A DNA stretch of 52,192 nucleotides from JAADEM01 sp965371855. GTDB taxonomy: Bacteria > Bacteroidota > Bacteroidia > Bacteroidales > Marinilabiliaceae. The DNA lies in the NCBI GenBank assembly GCA_965371855.1, contig CBDUZZ010000033.1:1-52192 (forward strand). The letters are read 5' to 3'. Both the position numbers and the translations under genes were made by a program. Of this stretch, positions 24,789 to 32,359 are shown one piece after another. Position 1 is the stretch's first letter. Each line of letters starts with the position of its first letter. The notes beneath the pieces were generated by a model. It had not been told where the DNA came from. It saw nothing but the letters and a program-made list of their open reading frames with translations, and searched no databases.

Positions 24789-24810
24789 ATATTTCTCTTT
24801 AAGTAAAGTG

Positions 24811-24843
24811 CTAAATTATAAAATCGCCTGTAAAGATGCCAAA
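24811..24843 (-). promoter_or_regulatory. Possible promoter of the FGE-fold lipoprotein gene
   Basis: On the minus strand TTTG (24843-24840) and TAATTTAG (24818-24811) are 21 bases apart. The -7 element has one mismatch to TAnnTTTG. The start codon at 24788 would follow a leader of about 16 bases. Confidence 0.45.
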
Positions 24844-24887
24844 AAAATACTAAAGAGTTACGAATAAAGTTCATAAAGTTCAAGTAA

Positions 24888-24920
24888 AGTGAGCGGGTGA
24901 CTTGAAGTCACCCGCTCACT
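24888..24920. repeat. 33-bp perfect hairpin (AGTGAGCGGGTGACT arms)
   Basis: AGTGAGCGGGTGACT, loop TGA, AGTCACCCGCTCACT: a perfect 15-bp stem. An otherwise identical hairpin with loop CCA lies at 25207-25239. The two bracket the transposase remnant, 44 bases upstream of its start codon and inside its coding frame. Confidence 0.92.
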
Positions 24921-24963
24921 AGCTGACATTTGATATTTTTTAAAATATCCATTATCTTAGATA

Positions 24964-25269
24964 ATGAAAGTTAATCTTAAAAACTCAATCATGCATTTCG
25001 AAAACGGATACATATACCACATTTACAACCAGGGAAATAACAGTCATAAAATTTTCTTCAACAACGAGAATTACCTCTATTTTCTACGTAAGATAAAGAT
25101 TTATATCGTTTCTCATGCCGATATTCTTGCATGGTGTTTGATGCCTAACCATTTTCACATGATGGTGTTGGTTAATGAAGTTGAATTAGCTATTAATCCG
25201 GAAGAGAGTGAGCGGGTGACTCCAAGTCACCCGCTCACTATGTTACTGTGTGGTATAGTCATCAGATGA
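24964..25269 (+). pseudogene. Truncated RAYT-like (REP-associated tyrosine) transposase
   Basis: The open frame gives 101 residues, of which the first 81 look like the N-terminal half of a Y1/HUH transposase: FENGYIYHIYNQGNNSHKIF, then the metal-binding motif MPNHFHMMV with His63 and His65. Residues 82-101 are encoded by a hairpin (25207-25239) and the start of a REP-like palindrome. The catalytic tyrosine helix of the second half is missing. Intact relatives are about 180-220 residues. It is therefore a dead remnant whose 3' half was lost at the repeat. Proteins of this type move or maintain REP palindromes, which fits the palindromes around it. Confidence 0.85.
25207..25239. repeat. 33-bp perfect hairpin interrupting the transposase remnant
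   Basis: AGTGAGCGGGTGACT, loop CCA, AGTCACCCGCTCACT. Its arms are identical to those of 24888-24920. The transposase frame runs into it at residue 82. Confidence 0.92.
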
Positions 25270-25303
25270 CTGTTTGCCGGTACTCGGTAGTCATCGGATG
25301 ACT
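25257..25303. repeat. REP-like pair, third copy
   Basis: AGTCATCAGATGACT (25257-25271) and AGTCATCGGATGACT (25289-25303) with a 17-nt spacer containing TTTGCCGGTAC. The unit differs from 3040-3086 at two positions only, although the loci are 22 kb apart. Confidence 0.9.
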
Positions 25304-25322
25304 TCCAATAGTCGATGTACCG

Positions 25323-25399
25323 CTGTCAGGGCTAAAGGCTGCTGACAGGGTGTGGTCAAAACTTCTTTACATCCTGTCAGCAGTCGCAGACTCTGACGG
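25323..25399. repeat. CTGTCAG/CTGACAG hairpin repeat pair
   Basis: Left arm 25323-25348 (CTGTCAG...CTGACAG) and right arm 25374-25399 (CTGTCAG-c-AGTC-GC-AGACT-CTGACGG). The right arm is close to the reverse complement of 17631-17656. The element follows the REP-like pair, in the same order as at 17415-17709. Confidence 0.75.
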
Positions 25400-25506
25400 C
25401 GCTGCTTTTTTGTATACTATACCTCAATTTATGAGTCAAACTTAAAAGCGTAAGAGATTATTTTGAAAGTAATACAGTTTTGAAGATATCTGCCATCAAA
25501 AAACAT

Positions 25507-26271
25507 TCAAATCTTTATTTCCATTTCATCATATCCAAGTTCAATGCCATCAGGCAACTTTTTACTGACTTCCCTGTGAAGCCCGATTTCATGACTCATG
25601 TGTGTAATAATACCCCGTTCGACATTGATTCGATTAATAAAATCCACCGCTTCCTGCAAACTAAAATGTGAAATATGTGGTCTTAATCTCAATCCATTTA
25701 TCACCAATATCTTTAATCCTTTTAACACATCTTCCGTAGCTTTCGGGATATAGTTAGCATCAGTAATGTAAGCAAAATCGCCTATTCTGAAACCGGCAAC
25801 AGGCAATTTGTGATGCATTACCCTGAAGGGCATAATCCTGACACTCCCAATAACCAAAGAATTGTTAACAGTAATTGCGATATTTTTAATTGACGGTACT
25901 CCCGGATACTTATTCTCAGTAAAAGCATAATCCAGAGTTTGTTCTATCTGATTTAACACACGCCTTTCAGCATAAACATCAACAGGGCTTTTCCGAATTC
26001 TGTTAAAAGCCCTGATGTCATCCAATCCTGCAATATGGTCATAGTGTTCATGAGTCAGGATTACAGCGTCAAGATTTTTCACCCCTGCCCTTAACATCTG
26101 ATAGCGGAAATCAGGGCCGGTATCTATAACGATAGTCGTATCTTCATGTTCAATCAATACAGAAGAACGCAGACGTTTATCTTTCTTATCAATAGACTTA
26201 CATACCCTGCAATTGCATCCTATTACCGGAATACCTTGGGAAGTACCTGTACCAAGTAAAGTTATTTTCAC
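25507..26271 (-). CDS. MBL-fold metallohydrolase, PhnP-like phosphodiesterase
   Basis: A 254-residue metallo-beta-lactamase-fold enzyme. It starts LLGTGTSQGIPVIGC, followed by the structural zinc site CNCRVC (about 19-24) seen in PhnP-like enzymes. The metal motif is HEHYDH (near residue 76), with later ligands in MHHK, TDAN and a C-terminal H. PhnP relatives open cyclic ribose phosphates or cyclic dinucleotides. No phosphonate genes are nearby, so the substrate is open. A -7-like TATATTTG lies upstream on the minus strand at 26300-26307. Confidence 0.85.
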   Translation of the reverse strand: MKITLLGTGTSQGIPVIGCNCRVCKSIDKKDKRLRSSVLIEHEDTTIVIDTGPDFRYQMLRAGVKNLDAVILTHEHYDHIAGLDDIRAFNRIRKSPVDVYAERRVLNQIEQTLDYAFTENKYPGVPSIKNIAITVNNSLVIGSVRIMPFRVMHHKLPVAGFRIGDFAYITDANYIPKATEDVLKGLKILVINGLRLRPHISHFSLQEAVDFINRINVERGIITHMSHEIGLHREVSKKLPDGIELGYDEMEIKI

Positions 26272-26453
26272 TTATCTCTTTTTCTTTTATTAGGAGAAAC
26301 AAATATAACAGTTTTGTGGTAAATAATGAATGATGAACATCGAATGAATCAATCAACAAAAGGGCTCTACTATCATTTTCGTGGATAGATATTTAATCAT
26401 TCACTAAATTGACATATTTATTTAGTGAAATATATAAATCCTTATTCATCTTT

Positions 26454-26555
26454 CACCTCAACCCTAACCCTTCTCCTCACAGGAGAAGGGAAATTGAGGC
26501 TAAATAGTCATAACTGCTCCCTCTCCTATCTTGAGGAGAGGGCCGGGGTGAGGTG
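26454..26555. repeat. Miniature composite element with two hairpins and terminal inverted repeats
   Basis: The ends CACCTCA and TGAGGTG are inverted repeats. Inside are CCCTTCTCCT-cac-AGGAGAAGGG (10-bp stem) and CCCTCTCCT-atcttg-AGGAGAGGG (9-bp stem). The total is about 102 bp with no coding capacity. A related phrase (CCCCTCCGAGGAGGGG) is at 19369. Confidence 0.7.
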
Positions 26556-26616
26556 TTTTAATAACAGTCTTTTCGCACTCACAAAATTCGTAGTAGAATC
26601 AACAAAAAAACAAAAC

Positions 26617-26652
26617 AAAAACCCACACATTCAAAGAATATAGTGGGTTTTT
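26617..26652 (-). terminator. Intrinsic terminator of the secreted-protein gene
   Basis: AAAAACCCAC pairs with GTGGGTTTTT over a 16-nt loop. On the minus strand the stem ends in a T run, 39 bases after the stop codon at 26691. Confidence 0.7.
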
Positions 26653-26690
26653 GAAAACATTTACATGTTTAGAAAAAACAACGAACAAAT

Positions 26691-27176
26691 CTACTTACAA
26701 GCGAATGCCTCTTCAAAATCAACAACAAGTTTAGGATAGTAACATGCAATTAAACCAAGACAATCTCTGTTTGAAAGATTTGATCTTGTTAAAACTTTTT
26801 GATGATAATACTCTCCATTATTGAGTTGTTCAGATGAATTAGTGATCCCGGCTTTTACATATTTCTTTTCCAATTTTTTTACTCCAAAATGAGTCGTCTC
26901 ACATCTGTATTGCAGATTAAGATTTTCACCTAGAACAATAAAATTCTTTCCATTCTTATCTGTATCAACGGCAACACGTATTACCTGATCAGAATTTTGA
27001 TAAGAAATAATATAAGTAGGCATAGCAACTTCGTTTATTACAACAAAATCAGCTGTTTTCTCAATAACATATTTTCCAAGAGCACTTTGTGTATCCCCTG
27101 TTCTAATAACTTTTTCTGCCTTTAATGCGAAACTGGCAACGACACTAAACAGTGTTATAAAAATTAACTTTTTCAT
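26691..27176 (-). CDS. Secreted protein of unknown function
   Basis: A 161-residue protein with a signal peptide (about 1-20, ending FALKAEK). The mature part is soluble, with beta-strand-like patterns (TYIISYQNSDQVIRVAVDTD) and four cysteines, three of them in the last 25 residues (NRDCLGLIACYYP and EAFACK). I do not recognise the family. It has its own terminator and lies 317 bases downstream of the Rrf2 gene on the same strand, with two inverted repeats in the gap. Confidence 0.7.
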   Translation of the reverse strand: MKKLIFITLFSVVASFALKAEKVIRTGDTQSALGKYVIEKTADFVVINEVAMPTYIISYQNSDQVIRVAVDTDKNGKNFIVLGENLNLQYRCETTHFGVKKLEKKYVKAGITNSSEQLNNGEYYHQKVLTRSNLSNRDCLGLIACYYPKLVVDFEEAFACK

Positions 27177-27493
27177 GGCTTAAAATTTTATAGATTAATA
27201 ATAGTAACCCTAATCATTTTATAAATTACTCATGCATGAGATTAATTTCTGTTTAATAATTAAGTTTTCATGTTATTTCATACACACTTTGTGCCATAGT
27301 TTACAATTGACTATGTCACAGGAATTAACGGTATTCGTGAGGATGATTGCACAATATTAATTATGTGCGAAACCGGAATCTGATTGTCCTATTCCGAACA
27401 AAAACGGCACAAAAAAATAACTGAGGAGTTGAGAAATTGAGTGACTGAGAAATTGGTAAAATCAAATTTAATCATTAATAACTAATTTCAGCC
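27177..27493. other. Intergenic region with inverted repeats
   Basis: 317 bp, no credible gene. CATAGT-n9-ACTATG lies at 27295-27315 and CGGAAT-n11-ATTCCG at 27374-27396. The second shares GGAAT/ATTCCG arms with the putative Rrf2 operator at 27893 and could be another site for that regulator. Confidence 0.45.
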
Positions 27494-27892
27494 TTAAATA
27501 TATTCAGACAAACAATGCGACTGCATATAATTTCGAAATTCTAATGTCATCTTATGAGACATATCACCGAAAATACATTTTTTGAAAGGACAAGTAATTT
27601 TATTGCCGAAACAAATATGTGTATCAATAACTCCTTCAATAGCTTCATAAATATCAAGTAAAGATATCTGCTCAGGAGCCATCTTTAGCTCAAACCCACC
27701 TGAAGGGCCACGATTAGAAGATATAAAACCCTCTTTAACTAATCGTTGCATAACCTTGGCTACATGATGCCTGGAACTGTTAATAAAATCAGAAATCTGA
27801 CCTACATTAACTTTTTTATTTGATGTGGCAATATAAACCATGCTGTGCAATCCAATTGATGCTGCTTCAGAAAATGATATTAGTTGAGCCAT
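27494..27892 (-). CDS. Rrf2-family Fe-S transcription regulator
   Basis: A 132-residue winged-helix regulator. The helix-turn-helix covers about residues 27-63 (VNVGQISDFINSSRHHVAKVMQRL), followed by the wing NRGPSGGFEL. Three cysteines, Cys94, Cys101 and Cys106 (HICFGNKITCPFKKC), match the cluster ligands of IscR/NsrR-type members, so it probably senses iron-sulfur status, nitric oxide or redox state. There is no isc or suf cluster beside it. A near-palindrome directly before the start codon suggests self-regulation. It lies 79 bases downstream of a phosphofructokinase gene. Confidence 0.9.
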   Translation of the reverse strand: MAQLISFSEAASIGLHSMVYIATSNKKVNVGQISDFINSSRHHVAKVMQRLVKEGFISSNRGPSGGFELKMAPEQISLLDIYEAIEGVIDTHICFGNKITCPFKKCIFGDMSHKMTLEFRNYMQSHCLSEYI

Positions 27893-27927
27893 AATTCTGT
27901 ATAACGGAATTTAATTACCCAAATATA
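27893..27927 (-). promoter_or_regulatory. -7 element and candidate operator of the Rrf2 gene
   Basis: On the minus strand TATATTTG (27927-27920) is a perfect -7 element. Between it and the start codon, AATTCTGTATAACGGAATT (27893-27911) is an imperfect 19-bp palindrome with 14 of 18 non-central bases matching their partners. It covers the expected transcription start, a fitting site for autorepression. No clear -33 TTG is seen. Confidence 0.5.
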
Positions 27928-27971
27928 TATAAAACCTTATAATATTTTTGATTTAACCTGAAATAAAAATT

Positions 27972-29621
27972 TTACTTCACTTGTTCCAGTTGAAGGGTTT
28001 TTGTAGTATTGTCGCAAACCATTGATGGGCCAAAATATTGTATCGGACCCGGATAGATATATTTTGTATTTATTGCCCAGTCGTCTCTCTGTTCTGCAAA
28101 TTTCATAAATGGCTTATCGTCTAATCGTACCAAAGCTTTCTGAATAACAGGTTTCATTTCTCCATGTCGCCTTTCCATATTCATCATCATGGTAACCGGT
28201 ACACCACCGGCAATCCATTCGTCAGCTGATGCCGTAAGATTACGCACAGAAGCCATATAACCGGTTTTTTCTTCATTAATAAGTACCGAAGCAGTATTTC
28301 CTAAAGAGTAGCAATAATCTGCATCAAAATTAGAGGGAGAAGCACAACGGCCTTCATATCCGAAGAAATGCGGCTGACCACTGAACTTACCTTTAAACTG
28401 ACCAACTTTCTTCATTTTCTTTAGTTTGGCTTTTACCATATCTATCAATAACTTCTCTGTCTCAATCATTGACACCTGCACATTACCATGAGGATCGCGG
28501 TCAAGCATTAACTGATTGGCAAATGTTGATGGTAAAGATTTGAAAACCTCAGATGACTCCTTAGTCAATTTTTCAGCCATATACTGACGTTTCTCTTTAT
28601 TACTTTCAAAGACCGACATATCAGATTCATGCATAGCTAAAAGGTCATTTAGCTCAGAAATAAGCTTTTTCATTGCAGGAATAAATTCAACCAAACCTTC
28701 CGGTATTAATACCGTCCCGAAATTTTCATTCTTCTCAGCACGTTTAGCAACAATACTTGCAATATAACTTACAACATCATCAAGTGTTTGCTGATTAGCT
28801 TCAACCTCTTCTGAAATAATTGTAATATTTGGTTGCGTTTGAAGTGCACATTCAAGGCCAATATGGGATGCTGATCGCCCCATAAGCTTTATGAAGTGCC
28901 AGTATTTCTTGGCTGAGTTAGCATCACGCTGAATATTACCAATCAGCTCGCTATAAACTTTAACAGCAGTATCAAAACCAAAAGAAGCTTCAATAACTTC
29001 ATTCTTAAGGTCACCATCAATGGTTTTAGGCACACCGATAACCTGAATCCCTGCTCCTTTTTGTTTGTAATATTCAGCTAAAACGGCAGCATTTGTATTC
29101 GAATCATCACCACCAATAACTACCAGGGCAGATATATCCAATGCTTTACAATTCACTATTCCTTTATCAAATTGCTTTGTTTGCTCCAGTTTTGTACGCC
29201 CTGATCCAATAATATCAAACCCACCGGTATTACGATAATGAGCAACCATATCAACAGTGATTTCGACATATTGATTATCGATTAATCCGCCCGGGCCACC
29301 AATAAAACCATATAACCTATTTTCAGGGTTAAGTTTTTTCAATCCGTCAAACAAACCATATATCACATTATGGCCACCAGGAGCCTGACCACCAGATAGT
29401 ATTACTCCTACATTAAATATTTTTGATGCTAAACCCGGCTCTACCGGTTCAAATGTAATAATGGGCATTCCATAGGTATTTGGAAATATCTCTTTAATAC
29501 TATCCTGATCTGCAACAGATTCAGTTTTATCTCCCTCAACAATTTTTACTGTACCCTGTAATGACTTAGGCATTTTTGGGACATAACTCTCTCTTGCTAT
29601 TTGTAACGGACTTTTAATCAT
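27972..29621 (-). CDS. pfp: Diphosphate-fructose-6-phosphate 1-phosphotransferase
   Basis: A 549-residue phosphofructokinase of the long PPi-dependent clade. The phosphate-donor loop is SGGQAPGGHN (76-84). The donor-determining motif is GGDD (170-173), where ATP enzymes have GGDG. The catalytic loop is PKTIDGD (198-204, base Asp202), with Lys199 where ATP enzymes have Gly. MGRSASHIGLECAL marks the substrate site. It reversibly phosphorylates fructose 6-phosphate using pyrophosphate, saving ATP in fermentative glycolysis. It is transcribed divergently from a second, shorter phosphofructokinase with the same PPi-type residues. Confidence 0.94.
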   Translation of the reverse strand: MIKSPLQIARESYVPKMPKSLQGTVKIVEGDKTESVADQDSIKEIFPNTYGMPIITFEPVEPGLASKIFNVGVILSGGQAPGGHNVIYGLFDGLKKLNPENRLYGFIGGPGGLIDNQYVEITVDMVAHYRNTGGFDIIGSGRTKLEQTKQFDKGIVNCKALDISALVVIGGDDSNTNAAVLAEYYKQKGAGIQVIGVPKTIDGDLKNEVIEASFGFDTAVKVYSELIGNIQRDANSAKKYWHFIKLMGRSASHIGLECALQTQPNITIISEEVEANQQTLDDVVSYIASIVAKRAEKNENFGTVLIPEGLVEFIPAMKKLISELNDLLAMHESDMSVFESNKEKRQYMAEKLTKESSEVFKSLPSTFANQLMLDRDPHGNVQVSMIETEKLLIDMVKAKLKKMKKVGQFKGKFSGQPHFFGYEGRCASPSNFDADYCYSLGNTASVLINEEKTGYMASVRNLTASADEWIAGGVPVTMMMNMERRHGEMKPVIQKALVRLDDKPFMKFAEQRDDWAINTKYIYPGPIQYFGPSMVCDNTTKTLQLEQVK

Positions 29622-29693
29622 TTTATATAATATTGAATTATTAATTTTTTATTCCTCTTTCACCCTCCTGCATATTACCGATTTGAAAAATCA

Positions 29694-29705
29694 TGCAAAT
29701 TTGCA
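29694..29705. promoter_or_regulatory. Palindrome TGCAAATTTGCA between divergent phosphofructokinase genes
   Basis: A perfect 12-bp palindrome located 73 bases upstream of the pfp start codon and 46 bases from the promoter of the opposite gene. Position and symmetry suit a regulator-binding site, but I cannot name the regulator. Confidence 0.35.
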
Positions 29706-29750
29706 GATATTTTCTTAAAACAGAAAAGAATTACTGCCAAAAATCCATAA

Positions 29751-29783
29751 TTGTTAATTTTTAATCATTAATTATTATATTTG
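29751..29783 (+). promoter_or_regulatory. Promoter of the short phosphofructokinase gene
   Basis: TTG (29751-29753) and TATATTTG (29776-29783) are 22 bases apart. The -7 element is a perfect match. The start codon at 29842 would follow a leader of about 50 bases. Confidence 0.5.
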
Positions 29784-29841
29784 ATTAAAATAAATTTATA
29801 TTCCCAAAACATTAAGTAAAAACTATCTAATTAAATAAGTT

Positions 29842-31059
29842 ATGGAACCGATAAAAGCCAGAGGAAAAACAATTGGGATACTTACCGGAGGTGGAGATGT
29901 GCCCGGATTAAACCCGGCAATCAGAGCTATCACTATAAGAGCAATAAAAGAAGGATTTAATGTAATTGGAATAAAAAACGGATGGAAAGGAATTATTTCC
30001 ATTGATCCTTCACTTTCCATTGAGAATCAAAAGTATTGTATAAAACTGGATGATCAGGTTGTAACCCGCATTGGCCGCACAGGTGGTACCTTCCTGCATT
30101 CGAGCCGTACCAAAGCTGATAGAGTACCTCTCAAAATGATTCCTGAACATTTAAAAGATAAGTATAAGGACGAATATAATGACCTTACCCCTGATGCTGT
30201 CAGAAACCTTAAGTACCTGGAAATAGATTATCTGATTCCCATTGGCGGTGATGATACATTGAGCTATGCAGTTCGTCTTCATAATGAAGGAATTAAGGTT
30301 ATTGCCATACCCAAAACAATGGATGGTGATGTCCCCGGTACCGAATATTGTATTGGTTTTAGTACTTGTATTACCCGCACTATTGAATTAGCACACGCCC
30401 TCCGAACATGTGCCGGATCTCATGAACGGATAATGGTTCTTGAAGTTTTCGGAAGGAATGCCGGTTTTTCTGCCTTGCTGCCTACCCTTGGCGGTGCTGC
30501 CGACAGATGTGTAATCCCTGAACATCCATTTGATATTGAATTGCTTACACAATTGTTGGTTGAAGACAGGCTAAAGAACCCCAGTAATTATTCTATCGTT
30601 CTGGTATCAGAGGGAGCAATAATTAAAGGTGAAAGCATCAAGTATGATAATGAAGAAAGAGATATGTTTGGTCATAAAAAACTGGGCGGAATAGGTGAAG
30701 AGGTGGGCAAACACATTAAACGATTATCACCAAAATACAATAATGGACAGGAGATTAATATCATAAACCAGAAATTGGGATACCTTGTTCGTTCAGGCGA
30801 GCCCGATGCACTGGATTCGATTGTTCCAACAGCCTTTGCTAATCTGGCTCTGGATCTTATCATTCAAGAAAAATCAGGGATGATGGTTAGTATCAGAAAT
30901 GGGAAATATGCAGCAGTATCAATAGATAATGTGAAAAAAGATGCAAAAGGTCAAAGTACGAAAATTGTGAATGTTGAGTTGTTTTATGATACTCTAAGAT
31001 ATCGCCCTATTTATAAAAATATAATGGGTGATCCAATGTTGATATTAACCAGTGATTAA
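29842..31059 (+). CDS. 6-phosphofructokinase with PPi-type donor residues
   Basis: A 405-residue phosphofructokinase, shorter than the divergent pfp product. The donor loop is TGGGDVPGLN (15-24), the donor-determining motif IGGDDT (134-139) and the catalytic loop PKTMDGD (157-163, base Asp161). Asp138 and Lys158 stand where ATP-dependent enzymes have two glycines, so pyrophosphate is the likely donor. The FGRNAGF segment (near 205) is the substrate site. Such 400-residue enzymes are often annotated simply as ATP-dependent; the residues argue against this. Having two such genes back to back suggests either division of labour (glycolysis versus sedoheptulose or reverse flux) or a regulated pair. 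Confidence 0.9.
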   Translation: MEPIKARGKTIGILTGGGDVPGLNPAIRAITIRAIKEGFNVIGIKNGWKGIISIDPSLSIENQKYCIKLDDQVVTRIGRTGGTFLHSSRTKADRVPLKMIPEHLKDKYKDEYNDLTPDAVRNLKYLEIDYLIPIGGDDTLSYAVRLHNEGIKVIAIPKTMDGDVPGTEYCIGFSTCITRTIELAHALRTCAGSHERIMVLEVFGRNAGFSALLPTLGGAADRCVIPEHPFDIELLTQLLVEDRLKNPSNYSIVLVSEGAIIKGESIKYDNEERDMFGHKKLGGIGEEVGKHIKRLSPKYNNGQEINIINQKLGYLVRSGEPDALDSIVPTAFANLALDLIIQEKSGMMVSIRNGKYAAVSIDNVKKDAKGQSTKIVNVELFYDTLRYRPIYKNIMGDPMLILTSD

Positions 31060-31081
31060 TAATTTAACTAAGGATTCTTGT

Positions 31082-31089
31082 TATCTTTG
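31082..31089 (+). promoter_or_regulatory. -7 element of the glycosyltransferase gene
   Basis: TATCTTTG matches the -7 consensus. Transcription would begin about 12 bases before the ATG at 31108, which rules out the upstream in-frame TTG at 31078 as start. No clear -33 TTG is seen. Confidence 0.5.
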
Positions 31090-31107
31090 CATCCAAAATT
31101 ATTTAGT

Positions 31108-32106
31108 ATGCCAAGATTTTCTGTAATTATCCCTATATATAATCGTCCGGATGAGATTGTTGAGTTATTGGATTCCATGACTTTACAATCGCATAAAGAT
31201 AATATTGAAGTAATTATAGTAGAAGACGGGTCAGATAAACCATGCAAAGAGGTTATTAAATGCTATACTAAAGAGCTTAATCTTAAATATATAGTTCAGG
31301 AAAATGGCGGGCCGGGATTAGCAAGAAATAGAGGAGCAGAGGAAGCCAATGGTGAATATCTCATTTTTTTTGATTCGGACTGTATTATTCCTGCTGACTA
31401 TTTCAAAATCATTAATGCACATCTACCTGAAGATGGACTTGAGTTGTTTGGTGGCCCGGATAAAGAACACTCATTCTTTACTCCTATACAAAAAGCAATA
31501 TCATATTCCATGACTTCATTTCTTACAACAGGAGGAATTAGAGGGAGCAAAGAACAAATGGACAGATTTTATCCTCGTAGTTTTAATATGGGCATAAAAA
31601 AAGAGCTGTTTCAAAAATTAAACGGCTTTTCAGATATGCGGTTTGGCGAAGACTTGGATTTAAGTATGAGAGCCATTGAACAAAATATTTCTGTTGGGCT
31701 TATTGTAGAAGCATCTGTATATCACAAACGAAGAACAAATTTCAGAGCCTTCTATAAACAAGTCTTTAATTCCGGTGTTGCCAGAATAAACCTTACATTA
31801 TTGCATAAAAATACACTAAAACCTGTTCATCTCCTTCCTGCCGGATTCACAATAGGATACTCATTGTTGTTTCTTATGGGTATTTTCCTCAATAATGCTT
31901 TCCTATATCTGTTTTTTGCATTTCCTGCAATTATATTTACAGATTCGTTATTAAAAATGAAGAATTTTAAAGTTGCTCTATTAAGTATCGTTGCCAGTAC
32001 GATTCAACTGACAGGATATGGTTCCGGCTTTATCTATGCTTTCTGGAAACGTATAATATTAAAAAAAGGTGCATTCAGCAGTTTTGTTAAAAACTTTTAC
32101 GATTAA
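31108..32106 (+). CDS. Family 2 glycosyltransferase
   Basis: The ATG at 31108 gives MPRFSVIIPIYNRP, the canonical GT-A start; an in-frame TTG 30 bases earlier lies within the promoter. The 332-residue protein has the UDP-sugar fold with VEDGSD (about 37-42), the NGGPGLARNRGAE segment and the metal motif FFDSDC (near 90), plus FGEDLDLSMRA in the acceptor half. Two to three hydrophobic segments near the C-terminus (about 235-305) tether it to the membrane. It transfers a sugar to an unknown acceptor in envelope polysaccharide or glycolipid synthesis. Its stop codon interlocks with that of the convergent small gene. Confidence 0.88.
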   Translation: MPRFSVIIPIYNRPDEIVELLDSMTLQSHKDNIEVIIVEDGSDKPCKEVIKCYTKELNLKYIVQENGGPGLARNRGAEEANGEYLIFFDSDCIIPADYFKIINAHLPEDGLELFGGPDKEHSFFTPIQKAISYSMTSFLTTGGIRGSKEQMDRFYPRSFNMGIKKELFQKLNGFSDMRFGEDLDLSMRAIEQNISVGLIVEASVYHKRRTNFRAFYKQVFNSGVARINLTLLHKNTLKPVHLLPAGFTIGYSLLFLMGIFLNNAFLYLFFAFPAIIFTDSLLKMKNFKVALLSIVASTIQLTGYGSGFIYAFWKRIILKKGAFSSFVKNFYD

Positions 32107-32309
32107 TTCAAAATTGCTCCTTCATTTCCAATAACAGTATAAACTCTTGCATACTGTTTTAGTGTTTTTATTACTGATAGAGAAGGCTTACTATCAAGCT
32201 TTTGGAACATACTGTCGGGTAATTCGTCAAACACACCTAACCAAAAAGTTGCTTCTGATTCGGAAGCATTTTTTGAGTTTAATAGAGTAAATAATTCATT
32301 CATAGGCAT
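32103..32309 (-). CDS. Small acidic protein next to the sigma factor gene
   Basis: A 68-residue protein starting MPMNELFTLLN (the second Met, two codons in, is an alternative start). It has no signal or membrane segment, is predicted helical, and ends GNEGAILN. I do not recognise a family. It starts 50 bases after the sigma factor stop on the same strand, and the two may be cotranscribed, so a role as a sigma-associated or anti-sigma-like protein is possible but unproven. Its stop (TAA) overlaps the stop of the glycosyltransferase in a shared TTAA. Confidence 0.6.
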   Translation of the reverse strand: MPMNELFTLLNSKNASESEATFWLGVFDELPDSMFQKLDSKPSLSVIKTLKQYARVYTVIGNEGAILN

Positions 32310-32359
32310 TCAATAAGTTAATATATCATAAAACGCCAACGATGAATAAATATTGTATG

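Larger units (their letters stand above)
26272..26690. other. Intergenic region with inverted repeats and a composite small element
   Basis: 419 bp without a credible gene. It holds a perfect 10-bp inverted repeat TTCACTAAAT/ATTTAGTGAA (26400-26409 and 26420-26429), the two-hairpin element 26454-26555 and a terminator at 26617-26652. A short plus-strand open frame crosses the hairpins and is not a gene. Confidence 0.7.

Noticed and set aside
3040..25303. AGTCATCnGATGACT copies as a CRISPR array
   Set aside because: Copies occur in pairs at distant loci, are palindromic with conserved spacers, and no cas genes are present.
26425..26643. Plus-strand open frame of 72 codons
   Set aside because: It crosses the two-hairpin element and the terminator; no start signal and no protein-like pattern.
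31078..31107. TTG start giving ten extra residues on the glycosyltransferase
   Set aside because: The segment contains the -7 element, and the ATG at 31108 gives the canonical GT2 start.
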